Below, piece after piece: positions 55,240 to 63,379 of a stretch of DNA of 64,000 nt. Under the pieces are notes generated by a model. The model did no database searches and was not told the DNA's origin. It saw only the letters and a program-made list of their open reading frames with translations. A program made the translations under genes and the position numbers. Position 1 is the stretch's first letter. Every line of letters begins with the position of its first letter. This DNA is from Desulfobulbus sp. (GTDB lineage: Bacteria; Desulfobacterota; Desulfobulbia; Desulfobulbales; Desulfobulbaceae), in contig JAQUEZ010000006.1 of assembly GCA_028684915.1 (NCBI GenBank), positions 19,355 through 83,354 on the forward strand, read 5' to 3'.

Positions 55240-55845
55240 TTAGAGGCCTTGTAATCCCCCTGCGCCGGCGGTACCGGGGAAGAACAGCGTTGCTTCGCCA
55301 GCGGTGAACAGGCGCTCGGCTTGGCGCTCGTTGGTTGCTGTTTTTGCTCTTGCCTTTGGCGGCGGGTTGACGACGGTGATGCGGTAAGGAGCTCCCGCTG
55401 CTTTCAGGACCTTGTTGACGTAGCCCGGTCCCCGCCAGGCGGAGCCGGTGTTGTATGCTGACAGCGCTTTGAAGAGCACCAGTTTCTTGTCTTCGCCGGT
55501 GTTGTGCCGGCGGTAGAAGTCGGACAGAATGGTGGTGCCGATGGCAATATTGCGACAGGGGTCGAAGATTTCGACCAAGGTGAATTTCATTGTCTTGAGG
55601 TGGCAGCTGTTGACCTGCATAAGCCCTAGGTCCAGGTTGTGGCCCTGCGCAAGCAGGTAGGCGGCCAATTGGACGGCTGCTTCTTTTGATTTCGGGGCGA
55701 AGCTTTTCTTTAGGGTGTTGTCGCCGATGGCGTAGGGGTTTCCGCCGCTCTCGACCTGGATGATTGCCTGGGTGGTGGACGGGTCAACGGTGGGACCGCA
55801 TTGGCTGCACAATGACGTTATGAGCAGCAGGCTTCCTAGCAGCAT
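55240..55845 (-). CDS. VirB1/TrbN-like lytic transglycosylase
   Basis: A 201-residue exported protein with a short signal peptide and an SLT domain: catalytic Glu in IIQVESGGNPYAIGDN, LDLGLMQVN, LSAYNTGS. It locally opens peptidoglycan for the transfer channel. It is encoded 14 nt after the TraF peptidase gene, the usual order in P-type ICEs. Confidence 0.9.
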   Translation of the reverse strand: MLLGSLLLITSLCSQCGPTVDPSTTQAIIQVESGGNPYAIGDNTLKKSFAPKSKEAAVQLAAYLLAQGHNLDLGLMQVNSCHLKTMKFTLVEIFDPCRNIAIGTTILSDFYRRHNTGEDKKLVLFKALSAYNTGSAWRGPGYVNKVLKAAGAPYRITVVNPPPKARAKTATNERQAERLFTAGEATLFFPGTAGAGGLQGL

Positions 55846-55859
55846 TTTTCTCCCCTCCC

Positions 55860-56381
55860 CTATTCCTCGAAGGTCAGCACCGGCTGGGCGATTCCGATGA
55901 TTAACGAAACCGGGACATCACCAAAATAACGGCCGTCAAAAGAAGTCTTCAGGCCGGAGCCAATCGCCAGGATATGATTTTTTCGTACCGTCCGACATCC
56001 TCTGAGCACCGGCAACACAAGCCCACTGCTGTCAACAGCGAATACCGGTCCAATGTGCTTTCCGTTCAGCGTTATCTGCTGCTCCGACACGCAGAAGGTA
56101 TCTCCCGGTAGGCCCTTCACAGTCTTGAACATCGGCCAGCCCTCGGGCAGCCACTGCCTGCCGTACAGATACTTTTCATACCCGGGTGGGCACTTCAGCA
56201 GGACCATTTCTCCCCGTTTCACTGGCTGGTTAAATGCTTGCATTCTGTAGAGACCAGCCGGCTCGCTCCGGGACAGGTTGAGCCAGTAGCGAGGACCGAT
56301 CAGCAACCTGGCTAATTCGACCACTAGGAGAACGACGAAGACCGCGAAGATGATTTTCAAGGGCCGCTGGTCGATGCTCAT
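55860..56381 (-). CDS. traF: TraF, conjugative S26 peptidase
   Basis: A 173-residue membrane peptidase with one N-terminal helix (about 9-28). Catalytic Ser39 is in NLSRSEPAGLY and Lys89 in KTVKGLPGD, the Ser/Lys dyad of S26 enzymes; the last box reads SFDGRYFGDVP. TraF-type enzymes process and cyclise TrbC pilin. It overlaps the DUF2840 gene by 4 nt. Confidence 0.93.
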   Translation of the reverse strand: MSIDQRPLKIIFAVFVVLLVVELARLLIGPRYWLNLSRSEPAGLYRMQAFNQPVKRGEMVLLKCPPGYEKYLYGRQWLPEGWPMFKTVKGLPGDTFCVSEQQITLNGKHIGPVFAVDSSGLVLPVLRGCRTVRKNHILAIGSGLKTSFDGRYFGDVPVSLIIGIAQPVLTFEE

Positions 56382-56854
56382 GGCGCTTTGTTCCTTAGAT
56401 ACACATGTACTGGTCCATGCGGTTCGTACGGCGCTCGCGGCTCAAGGCCGTTTTTCAGACTGTAATGGGCCGCCTGGAAATACTCGGGATTCAGTTCGCA
56501 AGGATCCACAAGCTCCTGGTGGAGACGATCCAGCCATGCGATTACTTTCTTCACCCTGCTCTTCCCCCGAGCGGACAGGAGGATCTCCGCACCCGGCTCG
56601 ACTTGGGGGACCCGGTGCGCCGGTTCGCCCGGCCATACGGCCCGCAGCACATAGACCATCCAAAAGGCAGTGCCGTAGTCATTTGCAGCCCACAGTTCCA
56701 GGGCGAACTGGCTGCCGGGTTTGAAATACACCGTTCTCTTGCTCGACTGTGCCGAAAAGCCGAGATCTTCTGTTTCAACCGGGGCGCCGAACAGGAGCTT
56801 GACGGTTCTTTTTGTTTCCACGAACTCAAGTTTTGCTTTAGTAAGAAAGTCCAT
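56378..56854 (-). CDS. DUF2840 protein
   Basis: A 158-residue protein with the DUF2840 pattern (LFGAPVETEDLGFSAQSSKR, F--GS-FALELWAANDYGTA, a GAEILLSARGK-RVKK region near residue 100). DUF2840 genes normally sit just upstream of traF and downstream of a parA-type gene in ICE clusters, as here. Role unknown. Confidence 0.85.
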   Translation of the reverse strand: MDFLTKAKLEFVETKRTVKLLFGAPVETEDLGFSAQSSKRTVYFKPGSQFALELWAANDYGTAFWMVYVLRAVWPGEPAHRVPQVEPGAEILLSARGKSRVKKVIAWLDRLHQELVDPCELNPEYFQAAHYSLKNGLEPRAPYEPHGPVHVYLRNKAP

Positions 56855-57028
56855 TTCTGATAAATTATCAAGGAAAAAATTCTAATCTATGTGGCAGTAA
56901 TTTTCCCGGGCCGGTTGATTAATATTGCAGCGAATTGTTAAAGTGATTGAATTGACAAAAGAGATATCAGTATTTCAAACAGAATGGTGCGGGTTTTACA
57001 CAGGTGGTGTTTATAACTGCAGGAGCGC

Positions 57029-57055
57029 CGGAAGCCCTCTTCTGCCGGGCTTCCG
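57029..57055. terminator. Hairpin downstream of the parA1-rhh operon
   Basis: A 9-bp perfect stem, CGGAAGCCC with GGGCTTCCG, in the 56855-57120 gap, about 66 nt after the RHH gene stop. No T-run on either side, so it may be a weak terminator or RNA-stabilising hairpin. Confidence 0.45.
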
Positions 57056-57076
57056 TGCGTTGGTTGGTATTTAAGT

Positions 57077-57092
57077 TATTTATAGATAAATA
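57077..57092. repeat. AT palindrome site 1 (TATTTAT-AG-ATAAATA)
   Basis: A 16-bp dyad with 7-bp arms, downstream of the RHH gene. One of eight related sites in 57-63 kb. Confidence 0.7.
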
Positions 57093-57120
57093 TTAAAGTT
57101 ATCCTCGATTTTAACCGGGA

Positions 57121-57396
57121 TCACTTGTGCCCTTTTTTTTCAAAAAAGTCACCAAGTACTTCTTTGGCAAGCGCCGAGGCATTGCCGTCGTAGTGCTTGT
57201 CCGCATACTCGACAATCTTTTCGATCAGCGAGAGCGGCAGGTTGAACGCCTTGAGCTTCAGGACTTCTTCGTGAATCGGTTTCTGCGGTCTGCCGATTTT
57301 CCGCTTGCCCTTCTTGGCAGTGGTAGCTTCTTCGACAGTGGCCGCCGCTTGCCCTTTCACCCGCTCCCTGATCCGTGGCCCTTTCACATCCGCCAT
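57121..57396 (-). CDS. RHH-type DNA-binding protein with AT-hook-like tail
   Basis: A 91-residue protein. The middle holds KKGKRKIGRPQKP, whose GRP core in a basic stretch resembles an AT-hook for A/T-rich minor grooves. The C-terminal half (LKAFNLPLSLIEKIVEYAD, NASALAKEVLGDFFEK) fits a ribbon-helix-helix dimer. It starts directly at the parA1 stop codon. The AT palindromes around it are good candidates for its sites, making it the likely ParB or centromere-binding partner of ParA1. Confidence 0.65.
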   Translation of the reverse strand: MADVKGPRIRERVKGQAAATVEEATTAKKGKRKIGRPQKPIHEEVLKLKAFNLPLSLIEKIVEYADKHYDGNASALAKEVLGDFFEKKGHK

Positions 57397-58077
57397 TTAG
57401 ATAGCCCCCCTTTCCTTCATTTCCTCAAGGAGAGCTTCAAACTCGTTGGCGGCCTTGCTGCTTGGCCCGTCAACCTCCCAGATAGCGTCGGCATTGAAGG
57501 CTGATTTGAGCCAGCTCTTGCGATGCTTGAGATAGGTGCTGCACACTTCTGCATCACCGTCGAATTTTTCGGCCAAGCCCTCGGCGGCAGTTTTGGCCAC
57601 TGTGTCAAAGGTGTCAACCGGCGCCTGGTTGATTACAATAAAAACCTCAAGCCCTTCGTTTACCCCTCTCACTTCATCAACAACCTGCATGAACAGGTCG
57701 AGGCTATCAAGATCCTCCTGGCCTGGGCGTGTCGGTACGATTGCCGCGTTGGAAGCAATGAGCACCTGGCGCATGACATCACTGTCTCTCGAACCTCCAA
57801 CATCCACGACAACCAGGTCAAACCCTTGGGCGAGGCTTTTGATCTCGCGGGCCAGCCCTTTTGAGTAGGACTTCGCTACGCACACCAGTTCCTGTTTGTC
57901 GAGACGTTCCGCCCGGTCGGCGAAGAATGTTTCCAGGGATTTTTGCGGATCGCAATCCAGGGCAAGGATCCTTTGGCCGTCCCGGGCCTGCGAAAGCGCG
58001 ATATTTCGGGCGACGCTGGTTTTTCCTACGCCACCTTTACTGTGAGATACTGCTATTATCTTACCCAATTTCGGCAT
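57397..58077 (-). CDS. parA: ParA-family partition ATPase (ParA1)
   Basis: A 226-residue ParA/MinD-like ATPase with a deviant Walker A, SKGGVGKTS, switch LDCDPQ and VVVDVGGSRDSD. AAGGAG directly abuts the ATG at 58077, so the TTG at 58068, nine bases downstream, giving MGKIIAVS, may be the true start. ParA proteins of this class position plasmid or ICE DNA. The RHH gene follows without a gap. Confidence 0.9.
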   Translation of the reverse strand: MPKLGKIIAVSHSKGGVGKTSVARNIALSQARDGQRILALDCDPQKSLETFFADRAERLDKQELVCVAKSYSKGLAREIKSLAQGFDLVVVDVGGSRDSDVMRQVLIASNAAIVPTRPGQEDLDSLDLFMQVVDEVRGVNEGLEVFIVINQAPVDTFDTVAKTAAEGLAEKFDGDAEVCSTYLKHRKSWLKSAFNADAIWEVDGPSSKAANEFEALLEEMKERGAI

Positions 58078-58086
58078 CTCCTTAAT

Positions 58087-58102
58087 TATTTATAGTTATA
58101 TA
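58087..58102. repeat. AT palindrome site 2, imperfect
   Basis: TATTTATAG followed by a degenerate right arm (TTATATA), 10 bp upstream of parA1. Confidence 0.45.
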
Positions 58103-58159
58103 TTTAAGTCGTCAAAGTTATGTCGCTAAGCAACCTGACGGTAAAACACCATTTAATCA

Positions 58160-58175
58160 TATTTATCGATAAATA
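58160..58175. repeat. AT palindrome site 3 (TATTTAT-CG-ATAAATA)
   Basis: A perfect 16-bp palindrome between parA1 and the divergent-spaced TSCPD gene. Confidence 0.75.
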
Positions 58176-58204
58176 ATAAAAAACCCTATCGTTGTCAAAT
58201 CAAT

Positions 58205-58220
58205 TATTTATAGATAAATA
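58205..58220. repeat. AT palindrome site 4 (TATTTAT-AG-ATAAATA)
   Basis: Identical to site 1, four bases from the stop of the TSCPD gene and about 130 bp upstream of parA1. Confidence 0.75.
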
Positions 58221-58223
58221 TAT

Positions 58224-58544
58224 CTATACCCTGTTCATATATCCCACCATGGCCTCGGCAACAGCATTCATGCATGTCTCTGGTCCATGGTGGCACGCTA
58301 TGCCGGTAAGAGCTTTTACGGCGTCAGCTGGTTCCATTCCGCTTCTGAGCGCGTAGGATAAAAGTTTCGTTAATCCGTCGAAAATCGCTGCGCCACACCC
58401 CCCGGCTCTGCCAAACCTCACAAACACCTCAGACAGCTCCCCTGACAAATCAGAAGTTACAGTAACGTAAATCTTGCCGCAATGGGTCATCATTTCATAG
58501 GTTATTCCGGGTAATGCCTGAGGACGTGGTTTTTTCGGGGTCAT
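58224..58544 (-). CDS. TSCPD-domain protein
   Basis: A 106-residue protein with the TSCPD layout otherwise found at the end of B12-dependent ribonucleotide reductases: LPGITYEMMTHCGKIYVTV, FVRFGRAGGCGAAIFDGLTKLLSYALRSGMEPADAV and a C-terminal Cys segment (HHGPETCMNA). The family probably binds a metal through its Cys residues. As a stand-alone gene on a mobile element its function is unknown. AGAGG precedes the ATG. Confidence 0.75.
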   Translation of the reverse strand: MTPKKPRPQALPGITYEMMTHCGKIYVTVTSDLSGELSEVFVRFGRAGGCGAAIFDGLTKLLSYALRSGMEPADAVKALTGIACHHGPETCMNAVAEAMVGYMNRV

Positions 58545-58586
58545 AGCTTGAGACCTCTTAACGTGGATAAATTAGTATCCATCTCG

Positions 58587-58976
58587 CTAGTCTTTGTTCG
58601 GCAGCAGTATCGTTATGACAGGTTCGCCCCGATCCCCAGCATGAAGCAGGGCTTGGAGGAACAGGGCAGAATGTTTTCCATCCTGGTACAAATTCATCTG
58701 AAAATCAATCCTGCTCGCTTCAATGTGGGAATTTCTGCGGAGGGCCAAGCGTATCATCCAAAAAAGATCGTGCAGCCTGCCGCGAAGATCCTCCCTGTAA
58801 CATTTTTCTTCAGAGGAAGGCTCAATGGAGCGAAAAGCTGACATCGTCAACGCTATTGGCACCTTGAATCCTACTTCGCCGGCAACCTTTGAGACATCTA
58901 TTAAAGTACCGTCATGGAGCGCATCATCCCTGGTGTACACGCTTACCTGATCATCACTGGAAGGCATTGACAACAT
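58587..58976 (-). CDS. DUF6573-like protein
   Basis: A 129-residue protein with the pattern YTRDDALHDGTLIDVSKVAGEVGF-VPIALT, GRLHDLFWMIRLAL and F-LLLH-GDRGEPVITI-LP. It matches my memory of a family (DUF6573) frequent on plasmids and ICEs. The start at 58976 is set by AGAGG; a GTG lies one codon upstream. Site 5 lies immediately before it, suggesting regulation by the AT-site binding protein. Confidence 0.65.
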   Translation of the reverse strand: MLSMPSSDDQVSVYTRDDALHDGTLIDVSKVAGEVGFKVPIALTMSAFRSIEPSSEEKCYREDLRGRLHDLFWMIRLALRRNSHIEASRIDFQMNLYQDGKHSALFLQALLHAGDRGEPVITILLPNKD

Positions 58977-58994
58977 CACACACCTCTTATTGAA

Positions 58995-59010
58995 TATTTA
59001 TCGATAAATA
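58995..59010. repeat. AT palindrome site 5 (TATTTAT-CG-ATAAATA)
   Basis: Perfect palindrome identical to site 3, just upstream of the DUF6573-like gene. Confidence 0.75.
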
Positions 59011-59045
59011 ACTATTACAGTTATAAGCATGTATTGTCAATTAAT

Positions 59046-59061
59046 TATTTAGCTATAAATA
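59046..59061. repeat. AT palindrome site 6 (TATTTA-GCTA-TAAATA)
   Basis: The same 16-bp frame with a different four-base centre, about 70 bp upstream of the DUF6573-like gene. The rest of 58980-59402 shows no gene. Confidence 0.6.
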
Positions 59062-59402
59062 AATAACAACTAAACAAACATAAATTGATTTCCTTTTTCC
59101 GGTGGACAACGTCCCCGTTGCTCTTTAAAGTTTCTTCTCTGTGAGCGCCAAATTTTCGTTCTGAGCGTATTTTGTTGTTCAAAATAGCAAGGAAGGAGAT
59201 TTTTAAGGTAAAGCGTTTAACAGGCTATTTTGGGGGTTTCTGGTGGCAAATTCTTCATTTAGTCTGGTTCACACGATTTTAGTTTGTGAAAGCATCAAGT
59301 AAATATCCCCTGACCTTATTCAAAATCGAGGATGTTTCCAAGCTCTGGGACGGGAAAAAGTACAGACCTAGCGAGTAGGGGAGAGTGGGAGAGGTTCCGC
59401 TT

Positions 59403-60746
59403 TCAGGAACCAGGGGAAACAAACAACTCGTCAAAGCGACTGCGCATTGCCTTTTCAAAGGCCAGTCCTTCACCAAGTTCCTTTTCAAACGCACTGAGAC
59501 GCTCATAAACCGATTGATAGGTTGCACCGTTCGGCTCGTTCATCATCTCTTGGAATTTGCGTTCAGCCTCAAGCTTGTACCTGCGAGTGCGAAGCTCTTC
59601 CAGGCGGCGGATCTCGGCTTCCTGTTCTTCAAGAAGGGCCTGTTCGATTTCCATCATTTTTTCCGGCCAGCTTTTGTAGCTCGTTGGCTTCGGGTAATGG
59701 CCGGTCCTTTTGATGATTTTGTAAAACCAGTTGAAGACGTTTTGCACCGGCTTGCTTTCCTCAAAGTCATTATCCACCATTTCAAAACGGCAATACTTCA
59801 GCGCCTGGATCATGAGTATTTCACTCATACCGGTTTCTTCCAGCCATTTTTGCACCTGTTGTGGTTGTAACCCCTTTTCCTGCCAGTAGCTAAGTTCGGG
59901 ATCGGTTTTCAACAGGGTTTCCAGATTAGTAGTAGTTTTATTAGATTCTAAACTACTACTATAGTGGTTGGATAACCCGTGGGATGAACCGTTGGATATA
60001 CCGTCGGACATACCAGCCGAGGGACAAGGCGTGGGATAATGCGAGATACCAACCGTGGGATAACCATATACTCCTGAAAACTCATGGCCTCTTTTCTCGA
60101 TAAATTGCCTGCACATGCTCTGGTTTATTGTATAAGTAAAACCTTGAAAAGACCTGTTAACATACTTTGTCGGTTTACTGATGAAACCATCTTTAACCAG
60201 CGCGTTTATACAGTGTTTAATGGTGGGTAGGGGGATTTCCGTCTCGTTGCTGATGCGTCCCTTTTGCGCGATGGAATCGGGTTGATTAATCAGGTAAAAA
60301 AGTACCGTTGCCTGTCTGGTGGTAAGCGCCCATATTGGATCGGAAGCATTATCTTTCCACTGCGTGGGATAAGGAGAGGTATCAGACGTGGGATAATGCG
60401 TGGTACCAACGGATGGATGAAACGAGGTACCAACCGTGGGATGGACCAACGGACGTACCGAAGGATGGACCGTTGGATGGACAGCCGGACCATTGGACAT
60501 ACCGTCGGATATACCGTGGGATAATGTGCTATCCTTCGCTTGGTCTGACGGTTGGTCTGTCTCTTGGTCCTTCGGCTGGTATGACGATGGGTCCATCGGA
60601 TTTTTTGCAGTCTTCGGTTTGCTGGGATGGTTGGCGCCAGACTGTACCCTTTTCATGCGGGCGACGACGTCATCCATTTCCTGGGATTCAAAAACCTTTT
60701 TCAGCAGGTCATCTGTTCCAGTTATGCTCTTCTTTGCATTAGACAT
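59403..60746 (-). CDS. Winged-helix protein with two tetrapeptide-repeat blocks
   Basis: A 447-residue protein downstream of parA2 (8-nt overlap). A winged helix (about 135-212: LTTRQATVLFYLINQPDS, ISNETEIPLPTIKHCINALVKDGF) is flanked by low-complexity blocks at 76-129 and 226-262. They are built of four-residue units such as HPTV, HPSV, RPLV, GTSF and YPTS, and of SDGMSNG/SDGISNG. The C-terminal third is a long charged coiled coil (about 355-430). It is the probable DNA-binding partner of ParA2 or a replication protein. The DNA behind the repeats has a 12-nt period. Family not recognised. Confidence 0.65.
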   Translation of the reverse strand: MSNAKKSITGTDDLLKKVFESQEMDDVVARMKRVQSGANHPSKPKTAKNPMDPSSYQPKDQETDQPSDQAKDSTLSHGISDGMSNGPAVHPTVHPSVRPLVHPTVGTSFHPSVGTTHYPTSDTSPYPTQWKDNASDPIWALTTRQATVLFYLINQPDSIAQKGRISNETEIPLPTIKHCINALVKDGFISKPTKYVNRSFQGFTYTINQSMCRQFIEKRGHEFSGVYGYPTVGISHYPTPCPSAGMSDGISNGSSHGLSNHYSSSLESNKTTTNLETLLKTDPELSYWQEKGLQPQQVQKWLEETGMSEILMIQALKYCRFEMVDNDFEESKPVQNVFNWFYKIIKRTGHYPKPTSYKSWPEKMMEIEQALLEEQEAEIRRLEELRTRRYKLEAERKFQEMMNEPNGATYQSVYERLSAFEKELGEGLAFEKAMRSRFDELFVSPGS

Positions 60747-61545
60747 GGCTGGACTCCTTTACCGGGGCCTCCACGTTGAGTAGTGTGCAAAGTTCATCGG
60801 CAAGCATTCGGAATCTTTTTGCACCGGTGCTGCGTGGCGCGTACCGGACAATCGTCTTGCCTTCAGCCTCTGATTTCTGAAACTCGGTATTAATCGGGAT
60901 CGTTACGTCGAAAGTAAGGTCACGGCCGAATTTTTTTCTGATATGATCTACCGAGCTTTTAGAAATGCTGGTACGCAGGTCTACCTTGTTGATCAGCAGG
61001 CGCAGGAAACGGAGATCGGGGTTTACGGTCTTATTGAGATTTTCAATAAGCTCGATGGCCGCGGTGAGGCCGTCAAGGGCGAAGCGACTGCCGGTTTCTA
61101 CGGGGACGATGACAAAGTCTGTAGCCATGAGGGCCTGCATGACAAACAGTCCCAGGTTTGGTGGGCAGTCAATCAAGGTAAAGTCGTAATTATCGGTGGC
61201 ATATTGCCGTATGGCGTTACGCAGCAACAGATAGCTTGACCTTACGTCCTGGTAGAGATCCATTTCCAGGGCGGCAGTACGCGGGATGTTCGGGAGACAG
61301 GAAAGGTTTTCGTACGAAGTTGGAAAGATGCAATTTTCTATTCTTTCCGAACGAGAGTAGATATCATAGAGGGTGTTGTTTTCTGGGGTTCCACCGAGCA
61401 GGATTTTGGTTGTATTCGACTGCGGGTCCTGGTCTACTACAAGGACGCGATATCCCTTATTTGCCAGGCAATGAGACAAATTGAGTGTCGCTGTGGATTT
61501 ACCTACGCCCCCCTTGTTGTTGACGACGCAGATGATATGGCTCAC
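60739..61545 (-). CDS. parA: ParA-family partition ATPase (ParA2)
   Basis: A 268-residue Soj-like ATPase: Walker A NKGGVGKST, switch I DQDPQSNTT, FTLIDCPPNLG, and the C-terminal DVTIPINTEFQKSEAEGKTI typical of chromosomal or plasmid ParA. The GTG at 61545 follows AAGGAGG; codons upstream to 61590 have no site. It forms an operon with the winged-helix repeat protein. It is a second ParA unrelated in close sequence to ParA1. Confidence 0.92.
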   Translation of the reverse strand: MSHIICVVNNKGGVGKSTATLNLSHCLANKGYRVLVVDQDPQSNTTKILLGGTPENNTLYDIYSRSERIENCIFPTSYENLSCLPNIPRTAALEMDLYQDVRSSYLLLRNAIRQYATDNYDFTLIDCPPNLGLFVMQALMATDFVIVPVETGSRFALDGLTAAIELIENLNKTVNPDLRFLRLLINKVDLRTSISKSSVDHIRKKFGRDLTFDVTIPINTEFQKSEAEGKTIVRYAPRSTGAKRFRMLADELCTLLNVEAPVKESSHV

Positions 61546-61947
61546 ATATCCCTCCTTTATCAACGAATTATATACACATGCTGGTGACATTAAGCCTCAA
61601 AATAGCTAATTGTCAAGCACTTTTTAGGTGATAACCCGTAAACTATCAAGCGAGAATTGATAAATGATGGGTTAGATATTGCGTATATATCGGGTTTTCA
61701 ATAGGTTGCATTTAGGTTGCTCAATGAGCACGTTATGTATACATATACGATTAAAAGAGGTTAATCAACAGTTTTGTTCATTGAATTTTAGGGCATTTCT
61801 AAGACGATGAACCTGAATTTGACGCTGGTTCGGGCATTAAGCGGAGATTGTTGAAATTCTATTTTCCCGGGATCTGGTTGAAAGATGCAGTTAATTACTG
61901 ATGAGGGAAGGGTAAAAAAACTATCCAAAATAAGGTAGGAAATGAGG

Positions 61948-61979
61948 GCCCTGGCAGATGCCGGGGCATTTTTGTTTTT
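61948..61979 (+). terminator. Rightward intrinsic terminator without a known gene
   Basis: GCCCTGGC-AGAT-GCCGGGGC (one G-T pair) followed by ATTTTTGTTTTT. No + strand gene is seen in 61546-61947, so it may end a small RNA. The rest of that gap is AT-rich and unassigned. Confidence 0.65.
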
Positions 61980-62007
61980 AGATGCAAGAGTGAGAAAATA
62001 AAATAGT

Positions 62008-62023
62008 TATTTATAGATAAATA
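62008..62023. repeat. AT palindrome site 7 (TATTTAT-AG-ATAAATA)
   Basis: Identical to sites 1 and 4, between the orphan terminator and the frameshifted secreted-protein gene. Confidence 0.7.
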
Positions 62024-62076
62024 ATAGAATAGACTTAAGAGGTTGTGATAAATTCCCCGTACCAATAAGGCCGAGC

Positions 62077-62549
62077 CTACTCAGTTACTTTTGCCGCCAA
62101 GGCAGCCGAATCTCGCAGAAGGCCCTGGACAGTTTCGTTGCACGAAGTTCCCGGCATTACGAGCGAGTTGCGCAACCAAAACGCATCGGTGGCTACGTGC
62201 GGCGCTGGATAGATTGGTTTAAGACAACCGCGAAGACCGTATTGGGTGCACAACTCGATTATTTCTTCGCGGGACTTTTGGTGTTGGTGCAGGTCGCGGG
62301 GACCACCTTGCCGTTTCTTACCTCGTACAACTGGATGTTGGAGACGCCCGCACCGCCGCCCGGAGTCACCCATGTCTGGAACACTTTCAATCCGTCAACA
62401 CAGAGTAAACGATCTCGGCCGACGCCACGGGGACCGGGGTATTTGTCCCCCACGTCTAACTCCTGTATCTTATCACCAGCAAAAGAAACCGATGCAACAA
62501 CAATTAAACCTAGTAAAAGAACACATTGTGCGATAGTCCGAAAAATCAT
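62077..62549 (-). pseudogene. Frameshifted exported protein gene
   Basis: From an ATG at 62549 a signal peptide (MIFRTIAQCVLLLGLIVVASVSFAG, about 24 residues) leads to KIQELDVGDKYPG, VFQTWVTPGGGAGVSNIQLY and VVPATCTNTKS. That frame ends at 62259, while another frame continues from about 62270 as SREEIIELCTQYGLRGCLKPIY... to 62077 with evenly spaced Cys. A single-base change near 62265-62290 separates the halves. Unknown periplasmic protein. Confidence 0.6.
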
Positions 62550-62658
62550 GTGAGCCTCCCAGTGTAAAAAATTGGCCCACTGTGGGGACTATTACCCCAT
62601 CCGTGGACATAAAACGAATCCAATCTATCACGCACCTGCAATAAGGGCAAACTATTAG

Positions 62659-62701
62659 ACGATAGGAACTCCGCCGGTAAAGCCGGGTGGGTTCCTATCG
62701 T
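62659..62701. other. Long perfect hairpin
   Basis: ACGATAGGAAC (62659-62669) pairs exactly with GTTCCTATCGT (62691-62701), with a GC-rich inner part (CCGG-TAAAG-CCGG). No T-run. It may be a structured RNA or protein-binding dyad. Confidence 0.5.
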
Positions 62702-62792
62702 ACCAAGCAGAAATAACGTGGGACGGAAAAAGAAGCTATCTGGGGAATTGTCGGAAAATGCAGGGGTCGATCGAATAAATTCTTGGGTAACT

Positions 62793-62808
62793 TATTTATA
62801 TATAAATA
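62793..62808. repeat. AT palindrome site 8 (TATTTAT-AT-ATAAATA)
   Basis: A perfect 16-bp palindrome 40 bp before degenerate repeat copy B; the outermost member of the family. Confidence 0.65.
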
Positions 62809-62848
62809 AATAAGTGCCAGTCTCGAAATCTAAATTGTCTTAGAGGGA

Positions 62849-63027
62849 GCCGGGTGGGATCAAGGGAATAGGAGAAACGACTTGGCAGGTTGAGAGGGTA
62901 TGTCAACTGACGAGTGGTTTCCTGGCCGGTTTAAGTTACCGGCCGGCAGGGGAGGGGAGGATCCCCTTGGGGGGCCTACGCGAACACTGCGGTTGGTGAC
63001 TTTGGCCCAAGATGAGAGGGTGGGGGC
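62849..63027. repeat. Degenerate ~190-bp repeat, copy B
   Basis: Matches 8276-8467 in the same orientation (GCCGGGTGGG...TGGTTTCCTGGCCGG, TAAGTTACCGG, GTGACTTTGGCCCAAG, GGGTGGGGGC). The two copies lie outside the whole transfer and maintenance region. The remaining 63028-63379 contains no gene that I can support. Confidence 0.6.
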
Positions 63028-63379
63028 TCCCGCTTGATGACTGCTGGGAATACAACCTGATTTCGCACAGAGTGGTTGCTGAAGGTTTTGTGTAAGGGAT
63101 AGAAGCCGTAAGGCCGAAACCGTTATCTTGGGTTCGGATCATGAAAGGCCGACCTTTAGGGAAATATCCTCCCATCTGAAGTAGGACACTTTACGGACAA
63201 CCAGCGTAGTCGTAGCGAAAGAAAACCTTAGAGTCACATGGAAAGGTAGCGTGGAAGAATTGTCTAAAGGAAGTGAAATAATTTTGAGCTCCCTCTACCT
63301 GATTGGAGGAGGGAGCTTGCTTTAAGGAGAAAGATATTTTTGGAGTAGTACAATACTTTGCATAAGAGTGACTTACGGG

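Noticed and set aside
62265..62290. Programmed -1 frameshift in the split secreted protein.
   Set aside because: No X-XXY-YYZ heptamer with a downstream stimulator is present at the junction.
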